Below are positions 10,112 to 19,811 of a DNA stretch of 64,000 nucleotides, one piece after another; position 1 is the first letter of the stretch, and each line of letters begins with the position of its first letter. The notes beneath the pieces were generated by a model. That model had not been told where the DNA came from. It worked only from the letters and a program-made list of their open reading frames with translations, and searched no databases. Both the position numbers and the translations under genes were made by a program. Source of the stretch: Streptosporangium carneum (GTDB lineage: Bacteria; Actinomycetota; Actinomycetes; Streptosporangiales; Streptosporangiaceae); contig NZ_BSEV01000001.1 of the NCBI RefSeq assembly GCF_027922005.1, forward strand, positions 335,638 to 399,637, given 5' to 3'.

Positions 10112-12271
10112 GTGAGCTACAAGGTCACGATGCTCGCCGTACTGACCGCCACGCTGCTCTCCCCAGCGGCCGTGGCGCTTCCGGGTACGGCGAACGCCCA
10201 GACGAACGCGGGAGCGTCCACGCGGACCGGCGCGGAGAGCTCCGTGGCCCGCCAGTCGCCCCAGCTGGTGCTCGAGGCCATGACGCCCGACGTGCCCCGC
10301 GAACCGACGACCGAGATCAGGATCTCCGGCTCCTTCGTCAACACCGGCACCCAGACCGTCAGCGGCATGCGGGTCCGGATGCACTACTCGTCCCAGCCGT
10401 TCCTGCGCCGTGCCGACATGGAGGCCTACGCCGGCGGCCAGGGTCTTCAGCCCGGCGCGTGGCGTGACGAGCGTTACCTCCAGCCGGGCACGCTCGCGCC
10501 CGCGGCGAAGGCCCCGTGGGAGTTCGTCTTCACCCCGCAGCAGCGGGGCATCTCCCGGTTCGGCGTCTACCCGATCATGATCGAGGTGATCGACGCCTTC
10601 GGGCAGCAGGTCGCCGTGCAGCGCACCTTCGTGGTCTACATGCCCAGGGGCATGAAGGTCCCCCGCACCAGGCTGGCCATGGTCATGCCGATCGTCGACC
10701 AGCCCCGCAGGGCCGTCGACGAGGTCTTCCTCGACGACACCCTGCCCGCGTCCATGGCCTCGGGCAAGCGTCTGGACGACCTGCTGAGGATCGCCAAGGA
10801 CACCTCCGCCGCCAAGAACCTCACCTGGGTCGTCGACCCCGCGCTCCTCGACGACGCGCGGACGCTGGGCGCGCCGTACTCGGTGAAGGTGAAGGACAAG
10901 ATCGAGAAGCGCTCCGCCGACGCCTCCGCCGCCAAGTGGCTCGCCGACCTCCGCGCCGCGCTCGCCGACTCCCCGGTCGTGGCGACTCCCTACGCCGATC
11001 CGGACGTCGCGGCCCTGGCCCACAGCGGCGTCGACGACTCCACGGGCACCGCGATCGAGGCGGCGAAACGCACCGGCCACGAGACTCTCGGCCGCGACAC
11101 CCTGACCACCGTGAACTGGCCGGCGAACGGGATGATCGACTACGACGGCCTGGACCTGCTGTCCAAGGGCGGCGTCGACACCGTGCTGCTGAACGAGGCG
11201 AACCTGCCCCTCGTGACACCGTCCGCCACGACGCCGGACGCCTCGACGACCCTGAACAGCGTGAACGGCCCCGTCACCGCCCTCGTCACCGACAGGGCGC
11301 TGAGCGAGACCCTCGACACGGACACCTCGGTGGCCGGCGCCGCGGTGCTGAACCGCCAGCGGTTCGTCGCGGAGACCGCGATGATCGCCTCCGAGCCCGG
11401 GGCCGTCCCGAGGACCGTGATCGCCGCACCGCAGCGGCGCTGGTCCCCCGACCCCGCGTACGTCACGGGGCTGGTGAAGACGGCCTCGACCCTGCCGTGG
11501 CTCGCCCCGGCCACGCTCGACTCGGTGAAACGGGGCAAGGGGGTCGCGCCCCAGCGGGCCGACCTCACCTACACCGACCAGAACCGGCGCGAAGAGCTCG
11601 CCAAGCCGTACATGAAGAGCGTCAGGCGGGTCGGCCGCAAGGCGGACCTGACCGCGGCGGTCACCGACGCCCAGGACATCGACGTGTTCGACCTGGCGCT
11701 GCTGCGCCTGTCCTCGTCCGCGTGGCGGGGCAGGGGCGACGCGGCGGCGCCGTACGTCACGCAGGTGGGGACCGCGGTCGACGGCCGCATCCGCCAGGTC
11801 TCGATCACCGGCAACGAGCAGTCGCCGCTGCGCACCCTCGCGGGCACGAACGGCGAGGTGCCGATCAGCGTCCGCAACGGCCTGGCGGGGCCCGGCAGCA
11901 GGGTCTCGGTCCGCCTCAAGGTGACCTCGGAGCGGCCCAGGCTGTTGAAGATCGAGAACTACAAGGACGAGTTGACCATCATGGGCGGTCAGAACCAGAC
12001 CGTCCGGGTTCCCATGACCGTGCTGGCCAGCGGCCAGACGAAGGTGAAGGTCCAGCTCATGACCGGCGACGGGCGCAGGTACGGCACGCCGGTCGAGCTC
12101 ACGGTCCGCACCACCGGCTACACGGGGATCGCGCTGGTGATCGTCGGAGCGGCCATCGTGGTGCTGCTGGCCGCCGTCGTGCTGCGCATCCTGCGCCGCA
12201 GGGGAACCCGCCGCGTCGCGGCTCCGGCCGCGCCGAGACGCGCGAGCGCCCCGGCGGGCAACGAGTCGTGA
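10112..12271 (+). CDS. DUF6049-family secreted/membrane-anchored protein
   Basis: A 719-residue protein with an N-terminal export signal (LAVLTATLLSPAAVALPGTANAQ), a long extracellular region and one C-terminal helix (IALVIVGAAIVVLLAAVVL) followed by a basic tail, so it should sit in the membrane facing out. It matches in place and layout the Rv3909/DUF6049 family conserved upstream of murJ, of unknown molecular function. The GTG at 10112 is the first start in frame. It is followed after 46 bases by murJ. Confidence 0.85.
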   Translation: MSYKVTMLAVLTATLLSPAAVALPGTANAQTNAGASTRTGAESSVARQSPQLVLEAMTPDVPREPTTEIRISGSFVNTGTQTVSGMRVRMHYSSQPFLRRADMEAYAGGQGLQPGAWRDERYLQPGTLAPAAKAPWEFVFTPQQRGISRFGVYPIMIEVIDAFGQQVAVQRTFVVYMPRGMKVPRTRLAMVMPIVDQPRRAVDEVFLDDTLPASMASGKRLDDLLRIAKDTSAAKNLTWVVDPALLDDARTLGAPYSVKVKDKIEKRSADASAAKWLADLRAALADSPVVATPYADPDVAALAHSGVDDSTGTAIEAAKRTGHETLGRDTLTTVNWPANGMIDYDGLDLLSKGGVDTVLLNEANLPLVTPSATTPDASTTLNSVNGPVTALVTDRALSETLDTDTSVAGAAVLNRQRFVAETAMIASEPGAVPRTVIAAPQRRWSPDPAYVTGLVKTASTLPWLAPATLDSVKRGKGVAPQRADLTYTDQNRREELAKPYMKSVRRVGRKADLTAAVTDAQDIDVFDLALLRLSSSAWRGRGDAAAPYVTQVGTAVDGRIRQVSITGNEQSPLRTLAGTNGEVPISVRNGLAGPGSRVSVRLKVTSERPRLLKIENYKDELTIMGGQNQTVRVPMTVLASGQTKVKVQLMTGDGRRYGTPVELTVRTTGYTGIALVIVGAAIVVLLAAVVLRILRRRGTRRVAAPAAPRRASAPAGNES

Positions 12272-12317
12272 GCACCTGGCGACACAGCCATCTGGCGTAT
12301 CTGGCGGAGGAAAAGCA

Positions 12318-13922
12318 ATGAGCAGGGTGCTGCGCGCGAGCGCGGTCATGGCGGCGGGCACGATGGTCTCCCGCGTCACGGGTTTCGTGCGCACGGCGGT
12401 GCTCGCCGCGGCCATCGGCACCTTCGCCCTCGGCGACGCCTACAACGTGGCCTACACGATCCCCCTCATCCTGTTCGACTTCCTCATCGGCGGCATCCTG
12501 AGCAGCGTCGTGGTGCCGATGATCGTCCGGCGGCAGCGCAGCGACGCCGACGGGGGCCGGGCCTACGAGCAGCGGCTGATGACGCTCGGGGTGATCGTGC
12601 TGACGCTGGTCGCGGTCGCGGGCGTGCTGATGGCCAGGCCGTTGATCGGCCTCTACAGCACGGACTGGAACCCCAGGAAGATCGAGGTCGCGATCAAGCT
12701 GGCGCAGTACATCCTTCCGCAGATCGCCTTCTTCGGCGTGGGGGCGATCGCGGGGGCGATCCTCAACACCCGTGACAGGTTCGCCGCCCCGATGTGGGCG
12801 CCGGTGCTGAACAACATCGTGATGATCGGCGTCTCCCTGGCCTACTACGTGAAGCTGGGCCTGGCGGGCACGGACGTCAGCACGGTGAGCGACGCCGACC
12901 TGGCCCTGCTCGGTCTGGGCACCACCGCGGGAATCGTGGCCCAGTGCGCGGTGCTGGTCGTCTCGCTGCACCGGGTCGGCTTCCGGTTCGTGCCCAGGCT
13001 GGACCTGCGGGAGGCGGGGCTCGGCGAGATGGGCCGCACCGCCGTGTGGACGTTCGCCTACGTCGGCATCAGCCAGCTCGGCTTCCTGATCACCACCAGG
13101 CTCTCCTCCGGGGCGGGCGAGCGGGCCCCGGGCGCGGGCAACTCCGCCTACGCGTACGCCTACCAGTTCTTCCAGCTCCCCTACGGGATCATCGCGGTCT
13201 CGGTGATCACCGCGATGCTGCCCCGGATGAGTCGGGCCGTGGCGGACGGGCAGCTCGAGACGGTCAGGGAGGAGTTCGGCTCGGGCGTGCGCCTGGTGTC
13301 GGCGCTGCTGGTGCCCTCCGGGCTGCTGCTGATGGTGCTGGGCCCCGCGGTGACCGTGCTGATCTTCTCGTGGGGCAACATGACCGTCGACTCGGCGGTC
13401 TACATCGGCAACGTGCTGCAGGTCTTCGGGCTGGCGCTGGTGCCGTTCTCGATCTTCCAGCTGCTGCTGCGCGTCTTCTACGCCTTCGGGGACACCAGGA
13501 CGCCGGTCTTCGTCGCCTTCGGCAACGTGACGGTGAACGCCGCGCTCAGCCTCCTGGCCTACCTGACCCTGCCCGTCCAGTACATCGTGATGGGCCTGGC
13601 CTTCGCGTTCACCGTCACCTACGTCCTGGGCTCCGCGGTCGCCTGGGCCCTCGCCAGCCGCCGCGTGCACGGCCTCCAGGGACGCGCCGTGGCCGCGGGG
13701 CTCTCCCGGATGTACGTCGCCGCGCTCCCCGCCGCGCTGCTCGCGCTGGGCGTGCTGTGGCTGACCCAGGAGACGACCGGCCTGAACCCGCTCAGCGCGG
13801 CCGTCATGCTGGCCGCGGGCGGCGGTCTCGGTATGGTTCTGTACCTGGTCATCGCGCACCGGATGCGCATCCCCGAGGTGAGTTCGGTCGTTGAAATGGT
13901 CGCGGGCCGGGTACGCCGGTAA
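12318..13922 (+). CDS. murJ: Lipid II flippase MurJ (MviN)
   Basis: Moves lipid II across the membrane for peptidoglycan synthesis. 534 residues with about fourteen hydrophobic segments, starting with the MurJ hallmark (AGTMVSRVTGFVRTAVLAA) and carrying GGILSSVVVP and an R-x-FYAFGDTRTP loop. GGAGGAAAAGCA precedes the ATG. Unlike mycobacterial MviN (Rv3910), it ends after the membrane domain; the kinase-like part is a separate gene downstream. Confidence 0.95.
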   Translation: MSRVLRASAVMAAGTMVSRVTGFVRTAVLAAAIGTFALGDAYNVAYTIPLILFDFLIGGILSSVVVPMIVRRQRSDADGGRAYEQRLMTLGVIVLTLVAVAGVLMARPLIGLYSTDWNPRKIEVAIKLAQYILPQIAFFGVGAIAGAILNTRDRFAAPMWAPVLNNIVMIGVSLAYYVKLGLAGTDVSTVSDADLALLGLGTTAGIVAQCAVLVVSLHRVGFRFVPRLDLREAGLGEMGRTAVWTFAYVGISQLGFLITTRLSSGAGERAPGAGNSAYAYAYQFFQLPYGIIAVSVITAMLPRMSRAVADGQLETVREEFGSGVRLVSALLVPSGLLLMVLGPAVTVLIFSWGNMTVDSAVYIGNVLQVFGLALVPFSIFQLLLRVFYAFGDTRTPVFVAFGNVTVNAALSLLAYLTLPVQYIVMGLAFAFTVTYVLGSAVAWALASRRVHGLQGRAVAAGLSRMYVAALPAALLALGVLWLTQETTGLNPLSAAVMLAAGGGLGMVLYLVIAHRMRIPEVSSVVEMVAGRVRR

Positions 13923-14117
13923 TCCAAAGAGTTGTTCCAAGCGTCTGACAAGGAGAACACGGGCGGAACCTGCGCGGGACTAACATGGTGCAACGCGTGT
14001 GGTGACATGCGGCTAATGGAAGCAGGAGGGCGTGGGCGGATCCACCCGGCATCGCGTGATGTGTCCTGATGTGTCAATCTGGTGTGGCGCTGTCGTGTTC
14101 TCACTTGTGGAGAGCTC

Positions 14118-15635
14118 ATGAGTTCCTCCGCCGTCGAGCCCGGTACGAAATTGGCCGAGCGTTTCCGGCTTGAGGATCGCGTCCACGAGTCCAGCGGGGC
14201 CACCTTGTGGAAGGCGATCGACGAGGTGCTCGCCAGGCCCGTCGCCGTGCACACCTTCAACCCCGACTTCCCCCGTCTGAACGAGGTCGTCTCCGCCGCG
14301 CGCGTCGCCAGCAGGCTGACCGACCCCCGGCTGACCCAGGTCTTCGACGCCACCGAGGACGACGGCCACTCCTACGTCGTCAGCGAGTGGGTCAGCGGGG
14401 AGACCCTCACCGACATGATCGCCGCGGGTCCGCTCGAACCCGAGCGGGCCGCCGCGCTGGTCGCGGAGGCCGCGGAGGCGCTGGCCCACGCCCACGAGGC
14501 CGGCCTCGCCCACCTCTACCTGACCCCTGAGCACCTGGTGTGGACGGCGGGCAGCACGGTCAAGCTGCTCGGCCTCGGCATCGACGCCGTGCTGATGGAC
14601 GTCACGAGCGAGGACTCCGCCCGCGCCGACACCGAGGGCCTCGGCCGCCTGCTGTACGCCGGGCTGACGGGTCACTGGCCCGGCGAGGAGGACTTCGGGC
14701 TTCCTCCCGCCCCCATGGACGACGATCACTACTGCACACCGCGCCAGGTCACCGCAGGAGTGCCCGGCTACCTCGACACCATCGTCTGCCGGGCGTTGCT
14801 GCCGGAGAGCAAGCGCGGCCTCACCCCGTTCACGACGCCGGCCGAGCTCGCCGACGCTCTCAGCTCGGTTCCCAGGCCCGCGCCGATGCCGATGCCGATG
14901 CCGATGCCGATGCCGGCGGCGCCCCAGGTGACGGCCTCTCGCTCCGAGGGCCTGGACACCGCGGCGTCCCAGCGTCCCAGCCCGCCGCCGATCCAGCACA
15001 TGCAGCCGCACAGGCCGCGCCCCTCCGGCGGCGGCGGAGTGCTCGGCAAGGTGGCCATGACCGTGGTCGTGCTGCTGGTGATGGCGGCCGTCGGCCTGGG
15101 CGCGTGGACGCTCGGCCGCAGCATCGGCAACGCCGGCACCCCGACCCCGGGGGTGACCGTCACGCCCACGCCGACCACGGCGGTGGCGACCCGCGAGGTG
15201 AAGCCCCAGTCGGTCTCCGGCTTCGACCCGCTGGGCGACGGCGAGGAGCGGGCCGAGCTGGCCCTCAACGCGGTCGACGGCAAGCCCTCCACCGACTGGC
15301 ACTCCGAGTCCTACGAGTCGGTCGACTTCGGCAGGCTGAAGGCCGGAGTCGGTCTCCTGCTCGACCTGGGGCAGAACGTGCCGGTCAAGCAGGTGACGGT
15401 CGACTTCGGCGGCGAGAGCTCCGGCGGCACCGTTGAGCTCAGGATCGGCGACTCGGCCGACCTGAACAGCCTGTCGGTCGCCCACAGGTTCACCGACGCG
15501 TCGGGAAAGAAGACCTTCAGCGCTGACTCACCGCAGAAGGGCCGCTACGTCCTGCTCTGGTTCACCAAACTGCCCACCTACCAGGGGAAATACCGCGGCA
15601 CCGTGCACGACGTGAAGGTCCTCGCCATCAAGTGA
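14118..15635 (+). CDS. Membrane pseudokinase with discoidin-like ectodomain (detached MviN C-terminal module)
   Basis: 505 residues. The N-terminal kinase-like domain (about 1-270) lacks catalytic residues: the beta-3 lysine position reads VAVH, the catalytic loop reads HLYLTPEHL in place of HRDLKPxN, and no DFG is seen. A Met/Pro repeat (PMPMPMPMPMP) and a Pro-rich linker lead to a membrane helix (VVVLLVMAAVGLGAWTL) and a beta-rich ectodomain (about 380-505) like the F5/8-type domain of mycobacterial MviN. ATG 14118 is chosen for its GGAGAG site; the frame opens earlier at 14082. In M. tuberculosis this module is fused to MurJ and, when phosphorylated, recruits FhaA. A similar regulatory role is inferred. 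Confidence 0.8.
   Translation: MSSSAVEPGTKLAERFRLEDRVHESSGATLWKAIDEVLARPVAVHTFNPDFPRLNEVVSAARVASRLTDPRLTQVFDATEDDGHSYVVSEWVSGETLTDMIAAGPLEPERAAALVAEAAEALAHAHEAGLAHLYLTPEHLVWTAGSTVKLLGLGIDAVLMDVTSEDSARADTEGLGRLLYAGLTGHWPGEEDFGLPPAPMDDDHYCTPRQVTAGVPGYLDTIVCRALLPESKRGLTPFTTPAELADALSSVPRPAPMPMPMPMPMPAAPQVTASRSEGLDTAASQRPSPPPIQHMQPHRPRPSGGGGVLGKVAMTVVVLLVMAAVGLGAWTLGRSIGNAGTPTPGVTVTPTPTTAVATREVKPQSVSGFDPLGDGEERAELALNAVDGKPSTDWHSESYESVDFGRLKAGVGLLLDLGQNVPVKQVTVDFGGESSGGTVELRIGDSADLNSLSVAHRFTDASGKKTFSADSPQKGRYVLLWFTKLPTYQGKYRGTVHDVKVLAIK
14886..14915 (+). repeat. Hexanucleotide tandem repeat ATGCCG x5 inside the pseudokinase gene
   Basis: Five perfect ATGCCG units encode Met-Pro repeats in the linker before the membrane helix. 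Unit gain or loss would stay in frame. Confidence 0.85.
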
Positions 15636-15750
15636 TGCCAGAGCGATTTGATCGTTTTTACCCGGCTTCTTGCCGATCATGTGAGATTTCGTGGCACCAT
15701 CTATCACGTAGTGGTGTTCTCCCCGGATCGGCACAGCCAGGACTCTCCTT

Positions 15751-16398
15751 GTGAATTCCCCACCCGAGACCCCGCCAGCGGCGGCACAGCAGATGGCGCG
15801 GCCCATGGTGTCCGACGCCGATCTGCTGACCCGGCACATCGCCGGAGACCCGCACGCCTTCAGTGAAATAGTCAAGCGACATCGAGACCGCATGTGGGCG
15901 GTCGCCCTGCGCACGCTGGGCGACCCCGACGAGGCGGCCGACGCCGTACAGGACGCCTTCGTCTCGGCCTATCGCAAGGCCGAGAGCTTCCGCGGCGAGG
16001 CGGCCGTCACCACGTGGCTGCACCGCATCGTGGTGAACGCCTGCCTGGACCGCATGCGCCGGAAGTCCGTCCGCCCGGTCGCCGACGACGAGCTCGTCGA
16101 GGCCGCCGAACGCGACACTCCGGTGCTCGACCAGACAGCCGAGCGCGAGGTCTCGATGGAGGTCTCCGCCGCGCTCAAGCTGCTGCCGTCCGACCAGCGG
16201 GCGGCACTCGTGCTCGTGGACATGATGGGGTACTCCGTGGAGGACGCGGCGCAGGTCCTGGAGGTGCCGAGCGGCACCGTGAAGAGCAGATGCGCGCGCG
16301 GACGCGCGAAACTCGCCCCAATTCTTTCGCACCTGCGGAACCGATCCGACCTGTCTCGCGTCTCATCCGCGAAGGGAGCAGAACTTCGTGACGGGTGA
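15751..16398 (+). CDS. sigM: ECF RNA polymerase sigma factor SigM
   Basis: A 215-residue ECF sigma factor. Region 2 (AFSEIVKRHRDRMWAVALRT through FRGEAAVTTWLHRIVVNACLD) and region 4 (LLPSDQRAALVLVDMMGYS through GTVKSRCARGRAKL) are complete. The position between murJ/pseudokinase and trxB-trxA, with an anti-sigma gene overlapping its 3' end, matches M. tuberculosis sigM (Rv3911). The GTG at 15751 has a weak ribosome site; an ATG at residue 15 or 19 is possible. It probably responds to envelope or redox stress; the regulon is not visible here. Confidence 0.92.
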   Translation: MNSPPETPPAAAQQMARPMVSDADLLTRHIAGDPHAFSEIVKRHRDRMWAVALRTLGDPDEAADAVQDAFVSAYRKAESFRGEAAVTTWLHRIVVNACLDRMRRKSVRPVADDELVEAAERDTPVLDQTAEREVSMEVSAALKLLPSDQRAALVLVDMMGYSVEDAAQVLEVPSGTVKSRCARGRAKLAPILSHLRNRSDLSRVSSAKGAELRDG

Positions 16399-17278
16399 TA
16401 CGCACTACGACCTGGAGATCCTCGCCGAGCTGGCAGAGGGTCTTCTCGACGCCGCCACGGCCCTGCAGGTACGCGAGCATCTCGCGGTCTGCGACCCCTG
16501 TGGCGAAAGCCTCGCCGACCTCGCAGCGGTTCGTGAGGTGCTCGCGGCGACGCCCACACCGGCGATGCCGATGGGGGTCGCGCTCCGGATCGACCGCGCG
16601 CTGGCCGCAGAGGCCGAAAGCTTCCGTGGAGGTGGAGTAGGCCTGGTGGAAGCACCGGCCTGGGACGAAATAATGCGCGACGCGCCGTGGGAGACGAAGC
16701 CTCTCCCCGCGCCTGAGCCGGTTCTGCCGGAACCCGAGCCTGAGCCGGTGCCCAGACTCGGAGTCGTCGGCGACGACGGCGCCATCAGGCCCGCCAGGCG
16801 GCGCAAGGCCACGCAGCGGCGCCGCTGGGCGCTGCCCGCCGTGGCGGCCGGAGCGGCGGCGGCGGTCGTCGGCGCGGCCGTGGTGACGACCGGGGCTCTC
16901 AACGTGGCGGCGCCGCCGAGCCGCGTGTCGGTGGAGGCCCTGCCGGCCCCGGCGAAGAGCGACGGCTACCAGCTGACCGACAGCAACTGGAACTACACCG
17001 AGCAGGAGCTACGCGGGTCGCTGCTGGACTACATCGGTCCCGCGCAGATCGTGGACGCCCAGGACCAGTCTGAGGGCTACAAGCTCGCCCAGTGCGTCAA
17101 GCAGGTCTCCGGCAAGGTCGGCAAGTCACCGTTCGCCGTGGACCAGGGCTTCTACAACGGTCAGGAGGCCAACATCATGGTCTTCTGGAACAACCAGGCC
17201 AAGAACAGGGTGCGTGTCCACGTCGTGGGCCCGCAGTGTGACGACGTGCGCAAGCCCGCCCTCGCACACTGGAAGTAG
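16388..17278 (+). CDS. rsmA: Anti-sigma-M factor (zinc-type motif, membrane-bound)
   Basis: 296 residues. The N-terminus carries a zinc anti-sigma motif, H-x3-C-x2-C (HLAVCDPC, about residues 28-35), that should clamp SigM. After a Pro/Glu-rich linker comes a single membrane helix (WALPAVAAGAAAAVVGAAVV) and an extracytoplasmic domain of about 110 residues that could sense the signal. Its GTG start overlaps the sigM end by 11 bases, so translation is probably coupled. It matches Rv3912 in place. A hairpin follows the stop. Confidence 0.88.
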   Translation: MTGDTHYDLEILAELAEGLLDAATALQVREHLAVCDPCGESLADLAAVREVLAATPTPAMPMGVALRIDRALAAEAESFRGGGVGLVEAPAWDEIMRDAPWETKPLPAPEPVLPEPEPEPVPRLGVVGDDGAIRPARRRKATQRRRWALPAVAAGAAAAVVGAAVVTTGALNVAAPPSRVSVEALPAPAKSDGYQLTDSNWNYTEQELRGSLLDYIGPAQIVDAQDQSEGYKLAQCVKQVSGKVGKSPFAVDQGFYNGQEANIMVFWNNQAKNRVRVHVVGPQCDDVRKPALAHWK

Positions 17279-17313
17279 GCCGCCGGCGTCGCCGGTGACG
17301 ACTCACGCGAACA

Positions 17314-17347
17314 GAGCCCGGCATGGATTCGTCCATGCCGGGCTCTC
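17314..17347. terminator. Terminator after the sigM operon
   Basis: AGAGCCCGGCATGG (17314-17327) pairs with CCATGCCGGGCTCT (17334-17347) around a 6-base loop; there is no T run, as is usual in actinomycetes. Confidence 0.75.
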
Positions 17348-17421
17348 GCGTGTCGTACGGGAATCACCGACGCCTAGGATCTGTTGACGCCACTGGCAAC
17401 GACAGAGGGAAAGGCGCAGCA

Positions 17422-18354
17422 GTGATCGACGTCCGGAATGTGATCGTCATTGGATCGGGTCCCGCCGGTTACACCGCGGCCGTGTACTCCGCGCGCGCCG
17501 ACCTCAAGCCGCTGGTCTTCGAAGGCTCGGTCACCGCGGGCGGCGCCCTGATGAACACCACCGAGGTGGAGAACTTCCCGGGCTTCCCCGACGGGATCAT
17601 GGGCCCCGACCTCATGGACAACCTGCGCAAGCAGGCCGACCGGTTCGGCGCCGAGCTGGTCGCCGACGACGTGGTCGAGGTCGACCTGACCGTCACCCCC
17701 AAGGTCGTCAAGACCGCCACGGACACCTACCACGCCAAGGCCGTCATCCTGGCCACCGGCTCCGGCTACCGCGAGCTGGGCGTGCCCAACGAGAAGCGTC
17801 TGTCCGGCCACGGCGTCTCCTGGTGCGCCACCTGTGACGGCTTCTTCTTCCGCGGCCAGGACATCGTGGTCGTCGGCGGCGGCGACACCGCCATGGAGGA
17901 GGCCACCTTCCTGACCCGGTTCGCCAACTCGGTGACCGTCGTGCACCGCCGCGACGAGCTGCGCGCCAGCAAGATCATGCAGGATCGCGCGTTCGCGAAC
18001 GAGAAGATCCGCTTCGTCTGGGACAGCGAGGTCGTCGACGTGCTGGGGGAGAAGAAGGTCTCCGGGGTGCGTCTGCGCAACCTCAAGACCGGCGAGGAGA
18101 GCGAGCTCGCGGCCACCGGCCTGTTCATCGCCATCGGTCACGACCCCCGCACCGAGCTGGTCAAGGGCCAGGTCGAGCTCGACGACGAGGGCTACATCAA
18201 GGTCGACTCCCCCTACACCCGCACCAACCTGGACGGCGTCTTCGCCGCGGGCGACGTCGTCGACCACATCTACCGCCAGGCGATCACCGCCGCCGGCACC
18301 GGCACCGCCGCGGCGCTGGACGCCGAGCGCTGGCTGGCCGAGCGCGACAGCTGA
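17422..18354 (+). CDS. trxB: Thioredoxin reductase
   Basis: FAD/NADPH enzyme that reduces thioredoxin. 310 residues with the FAD-binding [15 protein letters not shown], the redox pair Cys-Ala-Thr-Cys ([11 protein letters not shown]), the NADPH motif [12 protein letters not shown] and the C-terminal FAD motif [11 protein letters not shown]. The GTG at 17422 is chosen because GGGAAAGG lies ahead and the FAD motif then sits near the N-terminus; an ATG at 17323 would read through the terminator hairpin. trxA follows after 41 bases, as in the sigM-trxB-trxC block of mycobacteria. Confidence 0.96.
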   Translation: MIDVRNVIVIGSGPAGYTAAVYSARADLKPLVFEGSVTAGGALMNTTEVENFPGFPDGIMGPDLMDNLRKQADRFGAELVADDVVEVDLTVTPKVVKTATDTYHAKAVILATGSGYRELGVPNEKRLSGHGVSWCATCDGFFFRGQDIVVVGGGDTAMEEATFLTRFANSVTVVHRRDELRASKIMQDRAFANEKIRFVWDSEVVDVLGEKKVSGVRLRNLKTGEESELAATGLFIAIGHDPRTELVKGQVELDDEGYIKVDSPYTRTNLDGVFAAGDVVDHIYRQAITAAGTGTAAALDAERWLAERDS

Positions 18355-18395
18355 CCGTCGACAACCACACCACCGCAGAGAGGGAGCAGCAAACC

Positions 18396-18719
18396 TTGGG
18401 CGCCATCAAGAACGTTACCGACGCCAGCTTCGACGCCGACGTCCTGAAGAGCGACAAGCCCGTCATCGTCGACTTCTGGGCGGAGTGGTGCGGCCCGTGC
18501 CGCCAGGTCGCTCCGATCCTGGAGGAGATCGCCAACGAGCAGGCGGAGAAGCTGACCATCGTCAAGCTCAACGTCGACGAGAACCCGACGACCGCGGGGA
18601 ACTACGGCGTACTCCAGATTCCGACCCTGAACGTCTACAAGAACGGAGAGGTTGTGAAGCAGATCATCGGCGCCAAGCCGAAGGCCATGCTGCTTCGCGA
18701 GCTCGAGGGCATCATCTAG
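18396..18719 (+). CDS. trxA: Thioredoxin
   Basis: A 107-residue thioredoxin with the active site AEWCGPCRQ (about residues 31-35) and the cis-proline region [12 protein letters not shown]. The start is TTG (18396) with AGAGGGAGCAG upstream. It is the reduced substrate of the neighbouring TrxB and probably shares its transcript, which ends at a strong hairpin. In M. tuberculosis the next gene would be the amidase-like cwlM; here it is absent from this spot. Confidence 0.96.
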   Translation: MGAIKNVTDASFDADVLKSDKPVIVDFWAEWCGPCRQVAPILEEIANEQAEKLTIVKLNVDENPTTAGNYGVLQIPTLNVYKNGEVVKQIIGAKPKAMLLRELEGII

Positions 18720-18822
18720 GTCCTCCTCCCGAAGCCGGGGAGAGGACCCAAGGGCCCCCTGCGGCTGTCGCACCCCACAGCGCCCGCCGTACCACCCGCT
18801 TTCCGAGCGGCACACCCACCGT

Positions 18823-18857
18823 GAAAGCCCCCTCGCGTCCCACCGCAGGGGGCTTTC
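18823..18857. terminator. Terminator after trxA
   Basis: GAAAGCCCCCT (18823-18833) pairs with AGGGGGCTTTC (18847-18857) around a 13-base loop. Confidence 0.7.
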
Positions 18858-18988
18858 GCACGTCCGCGCCCGTCGGCGACGACCGGTGGTCCCGCCTGCG
18901 GAGGCGGAATCCCCCACGCCGGGTCTTCCCAAAAATCGGGTCACGTTCAGCGGACCGAAATATGGCCTTAAAAGGCCCTCAGGCCGCC

Positions 18989-19609
18989 TCAGACAGGCCT
19001 CAGCGCCCTCTCCGGGGACATGGACCCCAGCAGCCTCTCCAGAGCCACCTCGACGTCCTCACGCCACGAGACGGCGGACTTGAGCTCCAGGCGGAGCCTG
19101 GGGAAGCGCAGATGCGGTCTCACCGTCTTGAACCCGACCGAAAGGAGGTACTCGGCGGGCATCAGGCACGCCCCCGGCTGCTCCCACTTCAGATCGCCGA
19201 ACGCCTCGATCGCCCGCACCCCGCGCCGGGTCAGGTCCTTGGCCACGCCCTGCACCAGCATGCGGCCCAGGCCGCCGCCGGAGAACTCCGGGATGATGTG
19301 CGCGGTCATCAGCAGCACGGCGTCCGCGCTGACCGGCGACGTCGGGAACGCCACCGAACGGGGCACATGGTGCGGCGGCGCGTAGAGGACGAAGCCCGCC
19401 GCGACGCCGTCCACATAGACGATCTTTCCGCAGCTGCCCCACTCCAGCAGGGTCGAGGAGATCCAGGCCTCTTTCTCCAGCCCCGGATCACCCGCCTCGA
19501 CGGCGCGGTTGCCGTTCACGGGATCCAGTTCCCAGAAGACGCACCGGCGGCACCGGTGCGGCAGGTCGTCGAGATTGTCAAGGGTGACGTTTGCCAGCCG
19601 ACGCGACAC
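18989..19609 (-). CDS. GNAT-family acetyltransferase
   Basis: 206 residues from the GTG at 19607-19609; a longer frame reaches 19780 but its extra 57 residues look non-coding, and relatives recalled from Streptomyces begin at MSRRL. It has a Cys-rich start (RCRRCVFWELDP), a GNAT core with acetyl-CoA loop (FSGGGLGRMLVQGVAKDL) and a C-terminal VALERLLG. The gene is conserved near parAB in actinomycetes (Rv3916c position in mycobacteria); its acetyl acceptor is unknown. Confidence 0.8.
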   Translation of the reverse strand: MSRRLANVTLDNLDDLPHRCRRCVFWELDPVNGNRAVEAGDPGLEKEAWISSTLLEWGSCGKIVYVDGVAAGFVLYAPPHHVPRSVAFPTSPVSADAVLLMTAHIIPEFSGGGLGRMLVQGVAKDLTRRGVRAIEAFGDLKWEQPGACLMPAEYLLSVGFKTVRPHLRFPRLRLELKSAVSWREDVEVALERLLGSMSPERALRPV

Positions 19610-19811
19610 CTGTTGGCCCCAATCCTGGCGAGACGAGTGCAAGCCATGGCGAAAAACGCGCGAAAACGGCGTCTCCAGCTGGCATCGTAGCTCAGTGAGG
19701 GCCCTGGTTTCAGGGTGTCCCGTCCCCACACGCAGACGACAACCGCCTCTGCCGTACCCTGGTTTCTCTAGCTTGAGCACTCCGTGCTCCTCATAGCCAA
19801 GGAGGTGGACC

